Source: Primulina eburnea (Eukaryota; Streptophyta; Magnoliopsida; Lamiales; Gesneriaceae). Taken from it: DNA of 64,000 nucleotides. The notes below the pieces were generated by a model, which was not told the DNA's origin, made no database searches, and worked only from the letters and a program-made list of their open reading frames with translations. The translations under genes and the position numbers were made by a program. Below are positions 47,153 through 58,491 of the stretch, in pieces (within the stretch, counting starts at the first letter, position 1; each line of letters begins with the position of its first letter). The stretch is from positions 32,886,790 through 32,950,789 of the forward strand of contig NC_133110.1 of NCBI RefSeq assembly GCF_022965805.1, written 5' to 3'.

Positions 47153-47217
47153 AACTTTTATATACCAATTAATAAAACCCATTTACTTAATCTCTATTTA
47201 TATCTATATAATTAACG
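46943..47217 (+). repeat. (TA)n tracts and triplicated ~70-bp block
   Basis: Two TA tracts (46943-46980 and 47109-47149) are each followed by AACTTTTATATACCAATTAA. The block CCCATTTACTTAATC...TATCTATATAATTAACG occurs three times, once directly repeated. This looks like slippage plus duplication seeded by the TA tract. Confidence 0.8.
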
Positions 47218-48929
47218 CCTAAGTAATTCTCTAAACTCCCCACTAACCTAACCACTCTTCAACAGCCGCCCACCCCCTCCACTCACATTCATCCTCCTGA
47301 TTTGCTGCTACAACAATTCGGTGAAGTAATATTCTCTTGAAGCAAAGATTTTCTTCATTTGGTTGTTGGATCCTCGATCGTTTTTTTTCCTTAAGCAAAC
47401 ATCAGGCACGTTTGTTTCCATTATTTCTGCATCCCGCATGTTAAATATTACTGTTATGTGTTTTAGTTCGTACAACATGGAATTCGTTCGGTTTCTTCCT
47501 TCTTTTTTTTACTCGTCATTTATTCTATTATTGTTTAACCATTCACGGTTTGATGATATGTGCAAGGGGTTGCTGGTACGAGCTATTAAGGTTCTGATAT
47601 GGGTTTCACTTAGAGTTTTTGGGAGCATTACAGACGCTGGAAGAGGCTACATCGAGAGTTTTTGGAAGTTGCTCGTTGGGGCTGTGGCTTGTTGGGTTGG
47701 AACGATCGGTGCAGGGGCTGAACCGGGGCTTGGACCAGACCTCGGTGGGTCTGAGACACGACTCAGGGAAGCCCAACCACCGCTGGAACCAACTGAAGCC
47801 CAGCCGCACACCATCGAGATGAAAGCTCGGGTAGAGTCTTGGCAAGTGCTAGCTAGCGGTTCTGTTAGTGTAAGTTTGCATGGGAGTTAGCCGTGGTTTC
47901 AGCGTGTACAATAGGGTCTTAGTGTGGTCTAAGATGGGCTGGTTCAAGGCTGGAACGAAAATCATGGCTTGAGGCGTGAGTTTTTGAGGAGAATGTGTGC
48001 ATGAGGTGGTGGGTTATGAGGGGACCGAGAGTTTGGCATGTTCTAGAATTTTTTAGCCATGTATTTGGGGAGCCTAATGATGTTGTTTTATGACCTAGTT
48101 AGTGTTTTAAAATATGGTTATAGTTGTAGAAGATTTGAGTAAATTTTGGATCGATTCGGATTAAAAATCGGAACTTCGATCCGAGTTTTAACACGAATTA
48201 GATAAGTTGTGATATTTGGTTCGAGTTTATGTCTAGGAATACTTTTAAAAATGTTTTGAGATATTTTAAGGATTTTGATAAGCTTCGGGTAAATTTTAGA
48301 GGTCCAGGGGTGAAATGATAATTTTTGGGTTTCCAGGGGCAAAATGGAAATTTTGCACCCGGGGTGAGAATTTGTCCTGGCAGCGCCCTGAGCACAAATT
48401 CATGATATTTTAAATATTCATGCATCATGTTTATGATTTTTACGCAATTATGATAAAAACGTTGCATGCCTGGTTTTAAGGAAAAAGTTACGTTTATGCA
48501 CAATTTTATTAAGTGATGATTATGATGTTAATTTTGAAGGATGAGATTTGGTTGTGACTGACGATGTATATGTATACGATGACATGAGATATGATGAGCT
48601 GAGGCCCGGGCTCAGTGGGCGGGTAATGCTGTCGCTGATGTCCCCTGCCGCCGGGTACCACGGTTTTTATAGATGGATCCATCGATAGAGCTGATACGAT
48701 AGAGCTGATACGAAAGTCACAACTAATGAACTGAATTCAATAAAATAAAATGTTTGAGTTCATGATGACACGATGAGCTTTTTGACATGTATATGATGAT
48801 AAGACATGACATGATTTCATACGACACGTTTACGTTACGCTTTTAAGTTCATGAAAGTTATGTTGAGTATGATATTTTTCACTGCTGTGTGCTACGTATA
48901 TGTACTTGTTATTACTGGTGCAGGCGTGT

Positions 48930-48945
48930 TGAGTCTTTAGACTCA
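48930..48945 (+). promoter_or_regulatory. LTR stem-loop TGAGTC-TTTA-GACTCA
   Basis: Identical stem and loop to 13497-13512 although the two LTRs are otherwise very different. Lies 307 bp before the LTR end. Confidence 0.7.
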
Positions 48946-49257
48946 CTAGGCGTGTGTGATGCAGGTGAGTTCGATGTTGAGGAGACTGGAGGTGCTGGAC
49001 TCTGAGTCAGCGGACCTGGTGGGCGACACGACCCGAGGACCTATGGTTTTTCCGCACATTATGGTTTTATGTTTTGGAGAGGATACGACGATTTTATCTG
49101 CTGTTTATATTTTTCTGTTGGATGTAGGATTTTACTCACTTCTTTTACCACGTATATTTTATTGGTAATTAATTATGATAACTTTTAAATGTTACTTTCA
49201 AAAAAAAAAAAAAAAAATATTTCCGCACTTTTTAAAGCGAGTAGACGTTACAAGTAT

Positions 49258-50126
49258 GATGGGTGAACTGAAATTTTTCCTCGATCTGCAAGTAAAGCAA
49301 CTGGGAAATGATACTTTTATCTGTCAGACCAAATATATGAAAGAATTGCTTAAGAAATTTGGCATGCAAACATGCTCAGCTGCAAATACTCTCATGAGTT
49401 CATCAATCAAACTAGACCATGATCAAGGGAGAATATCAGTTGAGACGACACTTTGCGGAGTTTTAATAGGTTCATTATTGTACCTAACTGCTAGTCGTCC
49501 TGATATTGTATTTGTTGTTTGTATGTGTGCTAAATTTCAGGCAGATCCTAAGCAATCGCATTTTTCAGCTGCTAAACGCATTTGAAAATATCTTAAAGGC
49601 ACACAAAATGTAGGCTTATGGTATGCTACGGACTCTTCTTTCAATTTAGTTGGATATTCAGATGCAGATTATACAGGATGTAAGCTAGCTCGTAAAAGCA
49701 CCAGTGGATCATTTCAGTTTCTAGGAGACGGGCTGATTTCGTGGTTTAGCAAGAAGCAAACATCCATAGAAACTTCCACAACTGAAGCAGAATATCTTAC
49801 TGCTGGAAGCTATTGTGCACAACTGATCTGGATTCAGAAACAACTGAAAGACTATGGAGTCATTGCAAAAGAATCACCAATATTCTGTGATAATACAAGA
49901 ACGATTGAGATTACATAAAATCCAGTTCTTCACTCTAGGACCAAGCATATCGATGTCAGACATCACTTCATCAGAGATCATGCTCTGAAAAAGGCAATAA
50001 GGCTGGAATACATACCCACTGAACAACAAGCAGCTGACATCATCACCAAACTGTTACCAGAGACTAAGTTTTCTCATTTTTTCAATATTCTTGGTTTAAC
50101 TGATCTGTCTATATTATATCAATGAT
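49258..50126 (+). pseudogene. Sirevirus-like copia: RT C-terminal part and RNase H
   Basis: MMGELKFFLDLQVKQ, TSRPD-type motif (YLTASRPDIVFVV), then RNase H with GYSDADYTGCKLARKSTSG, SKKQTSIETSTTEAEYLTA (catalytic residues D, E and D series) and RTKHIDVRHHFIRDH, ending TKLLPETKFSHFFNILGL. Stops near 49583 and 49916 break it. It is the direct continuation of the fragment ending at 46539. Confidence 0.85.
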
Positions 50127-50265
50127 AATGTTGTTATGTCAGTTTTTGATAATTTTTATTCAGTTAATAATCGTTCAGTTAGTCTTTATCAGTAAGTTAA
50201 CTGTTTCTCAACTGATATCAATTCATATTCAAATAAGGAAAAAGCAATGAATCGAAACAACTACA

Positions 50266-50700
50266 ATTTTATTGATAAAATCTCATCCAGATTACAAGAT
50301 TCAGTTCCCTTTCAATGTCATCTTGCCAAAGGGACAACCAATTAGATAATTCATGACAATTAACTCTTCTGAAACGTTCTGAAGAAGAAATATTTTCCCG
50401 CACATTACACTCCTTCATAAGCATCAGCTGAATAAGGCCTTCATCAATGGCAAGATCCGAAGTATGATTGACTTCAAGACGCCTCTTATACTTTCTTTCA
50501 GTTGCTCTCTGCCTATCAGTAGCAACTAATCCATCACGTTGAATGGTCTGAAGATCGTGTATCTTGGTCCAAGTGGACATGACCTTTGAAAAGACGAGAT
50601 CTTCTATATCTTTCTTCAAACTCTCCAAACGGCGATGTGTTAATGCAGAAAGAGGGACGTTGGAACTGCTTGAACTACATTGGTGTTTAACTATTATTAT
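50266..50700 (-). CDS. Antisense extra ORF downstream of copia pol
   Basis: Minus-strand open frame of about 140 codons (stop-free from near 50690 down to 50269). It reads CSSSSSNVPLSALTHRRLES, then LKKDIEDLVFSKVMSTWTKI, ERKYKRRLEVNHTSDLAIDE, ECNVRENISSSERFRRVNCH and WLSLWQDDIERELNLVIWMR. It is charged and mostly helical with no enzyme motif. No ATG is seen at its 5' end, so it may be spliced or truncated. Its location between pol and the 3' end of a Sirevirus-like element, opposite to pol, matches what is known as an additional ORF in some plant LTR elements. Function unknown. Confidence 0.5.
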
Positions 50701-51247
50701 CTAACAACTTTGCTCTTATTTATAAACAAACAGATATTGAAGAAATAGGAGAAGACGAAGACACTCTAGTCAACCGAAAAGCCATTGACTTATTCAGACT
50801 AAGCTTCTCTTACCCTTTCTTTTATTAATATACATTTATTAAGGGAGGATATCGATCATAAACGGTTAACTGATTAGACAATAGTCAGTTGGTCTTCAAC
50901 TGATCACTCAGTTGCTGACCTAACTGATCTTTTCCAATAAGTTAACTAATAAATCGATAAATATTCCATAATAAGTTATGTGACTGATAATTACGCATTT
51001 AATTGATGTCTTTCAATGAATAGTGTTTTAAAATGTGGTCCCACATAGCCCACTTAAAATCTACACACATTTTCACCACACGAACGCACGATTTTATCCA
51101 GGACCGACACATGTCTGAAAATTTGAACAGTCACATACATATGTACTTGAACCCGCTTCATTTCAGTTTTTCTTTACGCGCATTTCATTCTACAGAGCAA
51201 ATCAATACACAGAACTTTCTATCTCGCAGATAACAATTCCTTCAGCA

Positions 51248-51766
51248 ATGGCAAATCAAGTTCCGGCGTACATGCTGAAAGCAATTGCAATTGATTTTGA
51301 TTTAGTCCTGTCTGTCTAGGACGGGAATATCAAGGATATGTTTCTCAAACTGGAGTCTGCTGGGCTGAATACATTTCTGGGACTGTCTTCCCAAGAAATT
51401 TATCCAAAAGAGATTCAGGATCTCTATGCCAATGGATTTATCTCTCCTGACGGCAACATCACTACCATCGTCAACAATCAGTTGCTGATAATCGAAGAAG
51501 ACTCCTTCAGCAACATCTTTCAACTGCCTACTGATGGAATGGCTAATATCTCTAATGTGAAAACATCTGATGTTGAGGAGATGCAGACTCTCATATCTTC
51601 TGATGGACGGAAAATCAAAGTTTCTGATCTTAAGATAGAACTGAAGCCAGAAATCCAGTTACTGGCTGATATCGTGGCCAAAGGGCTAATCGCCAAATCA
51701 GGATCTTTTGTTGCTTACAGTTTGGAAAAATTTCAAGTCATGACTACTAAAATCGCATATCAATAA
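51248..51766 (+). pseudogene. Third (post-pol) ORF of the copia element, truncated
   Basis: Starts MANQVPAYMLKAIAIDFDLV. One TAG interrupts it at about codon 24, after which the frame runs MFLKLESAGLNTFLGLSSQE, IYPKEIQDLYANG, EEDSFSNIFQLPTDGMANIS and further, to a stop at 51764. It lacks pol motifs. I recognise the style as a plant transposon-associated protein often found downstream of Lamiales copia pol (from memory). Its end at 51766 coincides with the start of LTR-like sequence, so the C-terminus is probably missing. Role (envelope-like or other) unknown. Confidence 0.5.
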
Positions 51767-53591
51767 AAATTACGTCACGGCGTATAAAATCACCTCAAAA
51801 CTCTTTATTTTCAAAAATAGCAAAAATCATCAACCTTATTTTAAATAATTAAAAACAATTATTTAATAAAAACATTTTCCATTTTTCAGTCATCGGTCTC
51901 TGTTCTTCGATCGCAACTCGAATAACCTTTAAAAAATACATTTTAATGCATTCAAGTAGAAAACTACTTAAAAATCATATAAAGATATCGACATAATCAA
52001 TTTAACAATTAAAATCAATTAATTGGCTATTTATCCATATTCTCTAGATTTACATGCAGTTGGATTACGTCGTCTTAATTTTGCACCTTAATAATGGGTC
52101 CAAGCTTATGCCATGTATTATATATCAAACTTTAAACTAATAAACCCTAACCTAAAGCACTAAACCCACGCCCCACGCCACCTAAATAATACTTGGACTC
52201 TTCTTCTCCATCAGCAACACACACTACATGAAATTTTGAGGAGGAAAGTCATGAAAGTTGAAGGAAAAATCAGCAAGGTTGCACCCCTCGTCTCTAAGCC
52301 GACGTTTTTCGCATTGCAAGTCGTTTTTCATGCGTAAAAAACCAAAGGCACGCCTTAACTTTCTTTCAAAAATATTTCACACCATATTTGATTATGTTTG
52401 CATGGAAAATATGATTCACTGTTTTTATTTCCGTTTTTATTGCTTAGTATGCATAAAAATAGAGTTTTCTTTTTTTATAACTCCTCCTAATGTTGCACAA
52501 AGGGGCTGCCATGGTAGGGGAACTTGAAGGAATGTTTTTCCACATGTTTAAGGGTCCATAGATGCATGTTAAAGGGGCTGGACAGTAGGGGTGCAAGGAT
52601 GAACGAAAATTGGGAAGCATAGGGAGTTAAGGTTCGGCTAGGGTTTTCTAGAGTGACACGGCTTTTAGCTGCTGTAGGGTCACGTACAGAGGGTCCCTAG
52701 GTGGTTGAGTCATGGTCCTAGATGGCTTTTCAAAGGCTGGTGCAAGGAGGAAGGGCCATAGGGTGAAGGATGGCCGCGTGAGGCAAGGTGGTGCACAAGT
52801 TTAGGGCTGCATGTGCAAGGGCTGGATAGGCGGTTCTAGTAGCTTGTCTAGGGTTCATTAGTGGTCCTAGGAAGGGTTCATAGGGGCTGGTCTAGTTGCT
52901 TGAAGGCTAGGAACGAAGCTTGCACAGCTATGGATGGCCGCGCATGGCTTATGGACGCGGCTGAGAAGGCTAAGCTCGTTTGGGGCATTAGGCTTGGTCC
53001 AGTAGCTTGTTGTGGGCACGGTCAGGGTCCTAGGAGGGTGTTCTAGGGTCTGGTCGTGGTGGACAAGGACTAGGGTCGAAGCTTGCATGTTTAGGATGGC
53101 CAGGGTTCGAAATTAGGAGCTAGGGTTTGGTGCAAAAAATTTCAGTAGGTCTCCTAGGTTGATCGAGGGTCGTAATAGGCTTGAATTGGGTTGAATATGG
53201 TTTAGATAGGTGTTATTAAACTTTGGGTCAAGTTTGGTTAAGTTTTGAGTCAATACGAATCAAAACCGGGGTGTACGTCTAAGTTTAAAAACAAATCGAG
53301 GAAATTATCAAAAACCTAAAATTTAATCCTAAGGAATATTTAAGGGAGTGTTTTAATGTAATTGGTGAAGTTTGGAATGATTTGGGACTTCGTATCGAGG
53401 TTTGGGGATAAATATAGAAAGTTATGCTTCCAGGTGTAAAACGATCATTTTACACCTAAAATTGTTAGACGTCCTGGCAGTGTCCTGATGCTGTAATATG
53501 TGCTAAAATGTTTATTTTAATTTTTTATGAATTTATATGATGAAACGCTAATGCTAAAAGACATGTTGCATATTTGGTTTTTAAAAAAATG

Positions 53592-53594
<3 letters not shown>

Positions 53595-53648
<54 letters not shown>
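53595..53648. repeat. (TA)n microsatellite, about 26 units
   Basis: A pure TA tract inside the LTR-like element, in a place comparable to no tract in the sister LTR. Confidence 0.95.
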
Positions 53649-53650
<2 letters not shown>

Positions 53651-54083
53651 TGTGACTAATATGATTATATGATGATATGATTGGAGATATCGTGAGGGAT
53701 CCCGTTTACGAGAGAAGACCCCCAGAGGGAGCCCGACGATCGTATTTCCATCGACATGTTATGACGATATGCAAGGCCAAGGCTCAGTTGACGTATGAGA
53801 GTTTCGCTGATATCCCCGCCACCCAGTAATGTGGTTACATGTAGATGGATCCATCGACCTTCAGCTGATACGAAAGTCACAATTAACAATCTTAATTCAA
53901 TAAAAAGAAAACGTATACGTACATGATGAAAAGAAAAATGTATATGATGAAAATGAAAATGTATATGATGAAAGGAAAAATGTTTAAGCTATGCATGTTC
54001 ATGAGAAGCTGTTTTAAGTAAAAGTATTTTTACTGTTGCATGTGGATGTATATGTATTATTTATAATCATGGTTAAGATTTGC

Positions 54084-54099
54084 TGAGTCAATAGACTCA
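54084..54099 (+). promoter_or_regulatory. LTR stem-loop TGAGTC-AATA-GACTCA
   Basis: Same stem as 13497 and 48930, different loop. Lies 433 bp from the LTR end. Confidence 0.65.
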
Positions 54100-54532
54100 A
54101 TAGGTATTACCAATGCATGTGAGCATGGTGTTGATGATAATGGAGGACTTGATGGTTGAACTAGTTGGACTGATGGTGCACACAACCCGAGGACCGGTGC
54201 TAGTTTTTCCGCACTTATATTTATGACTTATGCTAATGATTTAAGTTACTTTTAAGATTTTAATTTTTATGATGATTTTGAAAGGTGTTGAGAGGATGTT
54301 AGAGTTAAATTTATTTTTGAAAATGTTAAAGTTAGGTTTGGTTGACGATTTACGATTTTATGTTTCAAATTGCTTTCCTTTGGATTTTCAAATAATAGTT
54401 GGTTGGTTTATTTTTAAATGGTGCAAAAGTATTTTTAAATATATTTATATATAGGTATGGATTCAGCCGAATAGATGGATAAGAAAAAAAAATCTAGTAT
54501 ATTTTAAATAAAAACGAGTAGTGGACGTTTCA

Positions 54533-55590
54533 GGGACAATTGTTTAACCCAAATTTTAGAAGCCCAATAACAGCCCACTAATAATAAGAAGCCCACTAAC
54601 GATGAGAAGCTTGCAGAATGTGGAGAGGCCCAATGGACGAGCCCATGAAGGTGTCAGTTGAAGACCATGATGGAGGAGGTGATCCATGACGCATTATGAA
54701 GATAGTGGAATATGACCGCAACTACTCCACGGAGTGTAACAAAAACAGAAAGAAGAATCAGAATAAGACACGACAAACATTCCACAAAAATACACAACAA
54801 AGCTCTTGCAAAAAGTATCTAAATTACTCCGTTAGTTTATTTCCATTTCCAGTATAGTTTTTATATAGAGTTTGATATGTCCATCCAAGTTTCTTGTAAA
54901 AAACTTTGTTCAAATTCATAGCAGCATAATTAATGTTGATGTTGTTTATGGATTTCTCCTGTAATTTCATCATATTCCTTATTTTATGTTTTCGTTTTTA
55001 GAATCATTTCGAAGGAGTTAGAACGTACGACCAAATCAAGATCCACAACGTTTGATTAAAAAAGTCGGATTATTTCAGAACCTTGGCACGATCACATGTC
55101 TGGCACGCCCCGCATTTTCGTGATAAACATTATGTTATTTTATTTCTAACATGTATTTTATTTCGATGAACTTCTTGATATTCACAAACACTTTTTTTAA
55201 TTTGTCTGAAATAAATAATTATTTTATTTTTGCATCTCAATAATTATTTTAAAATATACCTAATCATCGGATAATAAATTTTAAGGCCTTATAAGTGTTG
55301 TGCACATAATCATACCGTTGAATCATGTGGAGTCCATACTCAAGAAACATATTGCACACAATAGATAATCCCAACTCAAAATCGAGGGCATGGTTTGATA
55401 AGTTATTAGTTGTATAGATTTTATCAGTCAGAAAAAATTCTATTTATTACGTATTAGTTGCGTAATTTTTGAAGAATTCTTTACTCTTTGTACCACATGT
55501 TTAGTGGGTTGTTATTTCATTTTTCTACTTTGTAATGGCTTAGAAGTATCATTAATTTAGATTACATATTTATTTTTTCTATTCTTTACA
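54533..55590 (+). other. LTR-like non-coding region before a copia PBS
   Basis: No gene is seen. 55318-55588 lies immediately upstream of the primer-binding-like TGGTTTCAGAGCC at 55592 and may be a short copia LTR. 54540-55140 contains AAGCCCACTAA direct repeats and a CTTGGCACGATCACATG block of the kind seen near other gypsy LTR ends. Boundaries could not be fixed. Confidence 0.3.
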
Positions 55591-55591
55591 A

Positions 55592-55833
55592 TCTGGTTTC
55601 AGAGCCCCGTACCGAGCAGTTTTTTCAGTGATTTGCAAACACAAAATGAGAACGATAGGATGAGTGAAGATAAAAATTTTGTGCAACCTACAGTTCCACG
55701 TTTCTATGGCCACTACGACCATTGGAGCTTGCTCATCGAAAATCTCTTGATATCCAAAGGGTATTGGATTATGGTTGACACTTGTTATAAAGAACCACGT
55801 GTATTATTGTCTGAAGCATATCAAAAGGAACAA
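55592..55833 (+). pseudogene. Copia gag N-terminal fragment with PBS
   Basis: TGGTTTCAGAGCCCC resembles an initiator-Met PBS. 30-40 bases later an open frame encodes NFVQPTVPRFYGHYDHWSLL and ENLLISKGYWIMVDTCYKEP, the start of a typical copia gag (DUF4219/UBN2-like). It is cut off at about 55830 by the CACTA subterminal repeats. Confidence 0.7.
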
Positions 55834-56050
55834 CAACGGTTTTTAAAAACCGTTGTCTTTAAGCGTTTTTTTTTTTTGCTAAAACAACGATTTTAAACAC
55901 CGTTGTCTATGGGTTAAAGACAACGGTTTGTGTAAACCGTTGTCTTTCAGCTAGTTTTTTAGAACTATGACAACGGTTTTGGAAAACGTTGTCGTTTTTT
56001 AGTGTTTTATTTGGTCAACGACAACGGTTTTTGAAAAACCGTTGCCGTTG
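55834..56050. repeat. CACTA subterminal palindromic repeats (CAACGG...CCGTTG)
   Basis: At least five pairs of CAACGG/CCGTTG in inverted arrangement, including one perfect 22-bp palindrome at 55834-55855. Such subterminal repeats are the known transposase-binding sites of CACTA elements. The foldback at 39383 uses a similar design with GCGACGG/CCGTCGC. Confidence 0.75.
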
Positions 56051-56702
56051 TTCTAATTTTTTTAAAAAAAATTTGTAGAATAACAACACACAATTGTAAT
56101 AAAAGAGAGAAGAAAAGAAAACCACAACCCATTCCCACCTACGTCGTTGTCTTTCCCTCCAAAGTCTCAAGCCGACACCGCCGCTTCTCACCATCAACGA
56201 AGACCGGCCGACCACCATGTATAAAACACTCGACCGAAGAGCTGTAGAGTCAACACACTGAAAGATTCCATTTTTTGATCTTTTAATCACCGTGGTGAGT
56301 CGTCCATGCTAGGCAGAGGTTAATCACCGAAAATCTTTAGGAGCTTATAACTTCGGTACCAATCACTGCTCCTGGCTAGGTTTCATTTCCAAGTTTTTAT
56401 TTTTGATTTCTATTTATAATCTCGAAGTCTAAATCTTATAACGGATTTGTCAAGGGAAGCCCGTTTCAGTCACATGATTACATTTTCACTATTTTTAGAA
56501 AAAAAATCTGTTCATAAACCTGGAATATTGACCCCATTTTTGTTTAATAACCAGAAAGTTAAATGGGTGGGTTTTCAGCAAGAACAAATATACAAACCCC
56601 GATACTATTTAGTCTAAGATTTTACTGTGAAGAGTTGACTTTAGACTCGAAATTCCTCCTTGAGTCCCATTTTAATCGAGACTGTTGTTTGGTGGAGAAA
56701 AC
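56051..56702 (+). other. CACTA 5' non-coding region
   Basis: No gene domain is recognised. The sequence probably comprises the CACTA promoter, untranslated exon and intron. It ends with the left AAAAC copy (56698-56702) of the LTR target duplication. Confidence 0.4.
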
Positions 56703-57470
56703 TGTAACGACCCATTACAGGCCCAGTGGACCGCCCATACGGCCCACTGCCCCGATCGACCCAAGGCTATCCCGATCTTGGGCTCCCTCTATGGGGCCTT
56801 TTCCCTCACGGGCTTTCCATAGGCGTCGTACGGGTTACTCATAGAACTCCTCCAGCCCATGAACTGGAGTTTGTGCCTTCCCATGATCGAACCTAAGACC
56901 ACATGGTTATATAGGTACTTAGCACAATCCTGGTACCAATTGAGCTAGATTGTAATAGCCAAGCCTGGTTAACGGTATGGTTTAAGATTTCGTATGATTA
57001 TTGGCTATTTGGGTAAGTTTAAGTATAGTTTTGATGTTAAGGATGGCGATGTATGATTTATAGTATTGTTCATGATAGATGTTGTGTAGTTTGATTGTAG
57101 CGTCATTACGATTAAATTCATGATAATTCGTATGTTGAGCCAATTGGTATGAGGCCAATTGGAGTGGTTAGATAAGACATAGAGGTGTAACTTTCTTATT
57201 TTGAGTTTTGTTCAAATCATTGTGGAGATAAGCCAAAAGAGCCCCGAAGTGTGTCGTGCGTTTCGTTGTTCCTCCAGTGACACATGTTGGGAGATTTAGC
57301 ATAACGTTTTACGCAGACCTCCAAATGATCTGAAATTTTGAGAGGTTCAAGAAAAGACATAGAGCTACAACTTTGTAGTTTACCATTTTTCCAAATTATG
57401 ACGGGAAGAGGCGTTCCAGAGGCGATCTTTAAAGAAGCTGTGTGCAGAGTACGCGGTGGCATGACCGAAG

Positions 57471-57567
57471 CAGGAGCACACCCGCGGTCTCAGGCTTCAG
57501 ATTTTCGGTTGTTTTCCCGTAGCAAGAGCGCACCCACAGTCCTGTATGGAGCGCACCCGCGGTCTGT
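57471..57567 (+). repeat. GAGC(G/A)CACCC(G)C(G)GTC cassettes
   Basis: Three copies, at 57472, 57526 and 57549. Two contain CCGCGG, a 6-bp palindrome. They lie in an otherwise less GC-rich LTR. Confidence 0.7.
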
Positions 57568-57599
57568 GAACAGTAAAGTCGTGTTTTTGGATTTAAGTG

Positions 57600-57705
57600 C
57601 TTAAATACATGAGTTGGTTCATTTTTTCCCTCATTTCTCTCATCATTCTCTGCTTAAATACATGAGTTGGTTCATTTTTCCCTCATTTCTCTCATCATTC
57701 TCGAT
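57600..57705 (+). repeat. 53-bp tandem duplication
   Basis: The unit TGCTTAAATACATGAGTTGG...CATCATTCTC occurs twice, head to tail, differing by one T in a T-run. Recent slippage-type event within the LTR. Confidence 0.85.
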
Positions 57706-58491
57706 TTCTTCAGCTCAAGGGAAGCTAGGGTTCCATTTTCTTTCTTTCCTTTCTTAGATTCAAGCTTCTTGTTGGATTATTGAAGAGAAAACAAGGTTAT
57801 TTTGAGTTCAAGGAGCTAAGGTAAGCTTGTGGCTTTGGTTATTTCTTAGTTTAAGGTATTGGGGAAATATGGAGATGTTTGATTATGTTGGCTTTATGGA
57901 GTTTATGGTATGGTTTCATGATTATTGAGATATTGATGGTGCAATTCATGGTTTATTGTTGTAGGTTTTGTACCAAGAGTATAGATTCAAGTGTTCCAAG
58001 TGGTTGTAAGTGGAATTTCATTCCTTGTGCTCACATGATAATATATGTATGGTGTTTCAATGTTTTTAAAGTGATATTCCCTTCATTTGATTCATGTTAT
58101 GTATTGATACACTTTGTTGTATATTATGGAGGCATTTTATGTCTCAATTATGTCAAAGGGAATACAAGAGAAAAGAGTATGCAAAGTGTTTGATTTAATG
58201 CCCAATAGAGAGTTTAAATGTTTTATTGGATTGATAGATACATAGTCAGAGATTGCATGCAATTAGTTGATCAACAACCATAGGCTTTTATCCCGACAGA
58301 GTTATCGATTTATATTGATGGGATACGAGCACCACAGACAGAGATACTATTGATATCAATCCACCAGAGTAAAGAGAAATATCATCGTTATTATTATGCT
58401 ATTCATGTTTCAGAGTTGATGGTATTTATGATTTCAAAGCCATGTTTTACAGAGTATGATATGTACATTGCTATGTAAGAGTTCCACTTGC

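Larger units (their letters stand above)
46540..49252 (+). mobile_element. Solo LTR (2713 bp) splitting the copia RT
   Basis: Starts TGTAAGGTCC and ends GTAGACGTTACA. The perfect 5-bp target duplication AGTAT lies at 46535-46539 and 49253-49257, and its removal restores EMS|MMGELKFFL. It holds two (TA)n tracts, a ~70-bp block present three times (46981-47217) and the stem-loop TGAGTC-TTTA-GACTCA at 48930-48945. The open frames inside (for example 47363-47890) have no recognisable domains. Confidence 0.9.
51767..54532 (+). mobile_element. Solo LTR-like element with rearranged 5' part
   Basis: The right end GGACGTTTCA (54532) and stem-loop TGAGTC-AATA-GACTCA (54084-54099) mark the same LTR group as 46540-49252. 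Shared central words include CCTGGCAGTGTCCTGA versus CCTGGCAGCGCCCTGA, and CACGACCCGAGGACC-like sequence. The first ~310 bases (51770-52080) match the start of the 46540 LTR only in reverse orientation. The left boundary is therefore uncertain and no target duplication is visible. Confidence 0.55.

Noticed and set aside
47363..47890. 175-codon open frame in a solo LTR
   Set aside because: Lies wholly within an LTR bounded by an exact target duplication, has no recognisable domain, and overlaps other open frames of similar length.
52258..53088. Several 60-90 codon frames in the LTR-like element
   Set aside because: No shared domain, overlapping frames on both strands, and located in the degenerate central part of an LTR.
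54540..55140. Endogenous pararetrovirus leader
   Set aside because: The thought rested on a vague resemblance of TTTGTTCAAATTCATAGCAG-like text. No viral coding motif is nearby and an LTR context explains the region as well.
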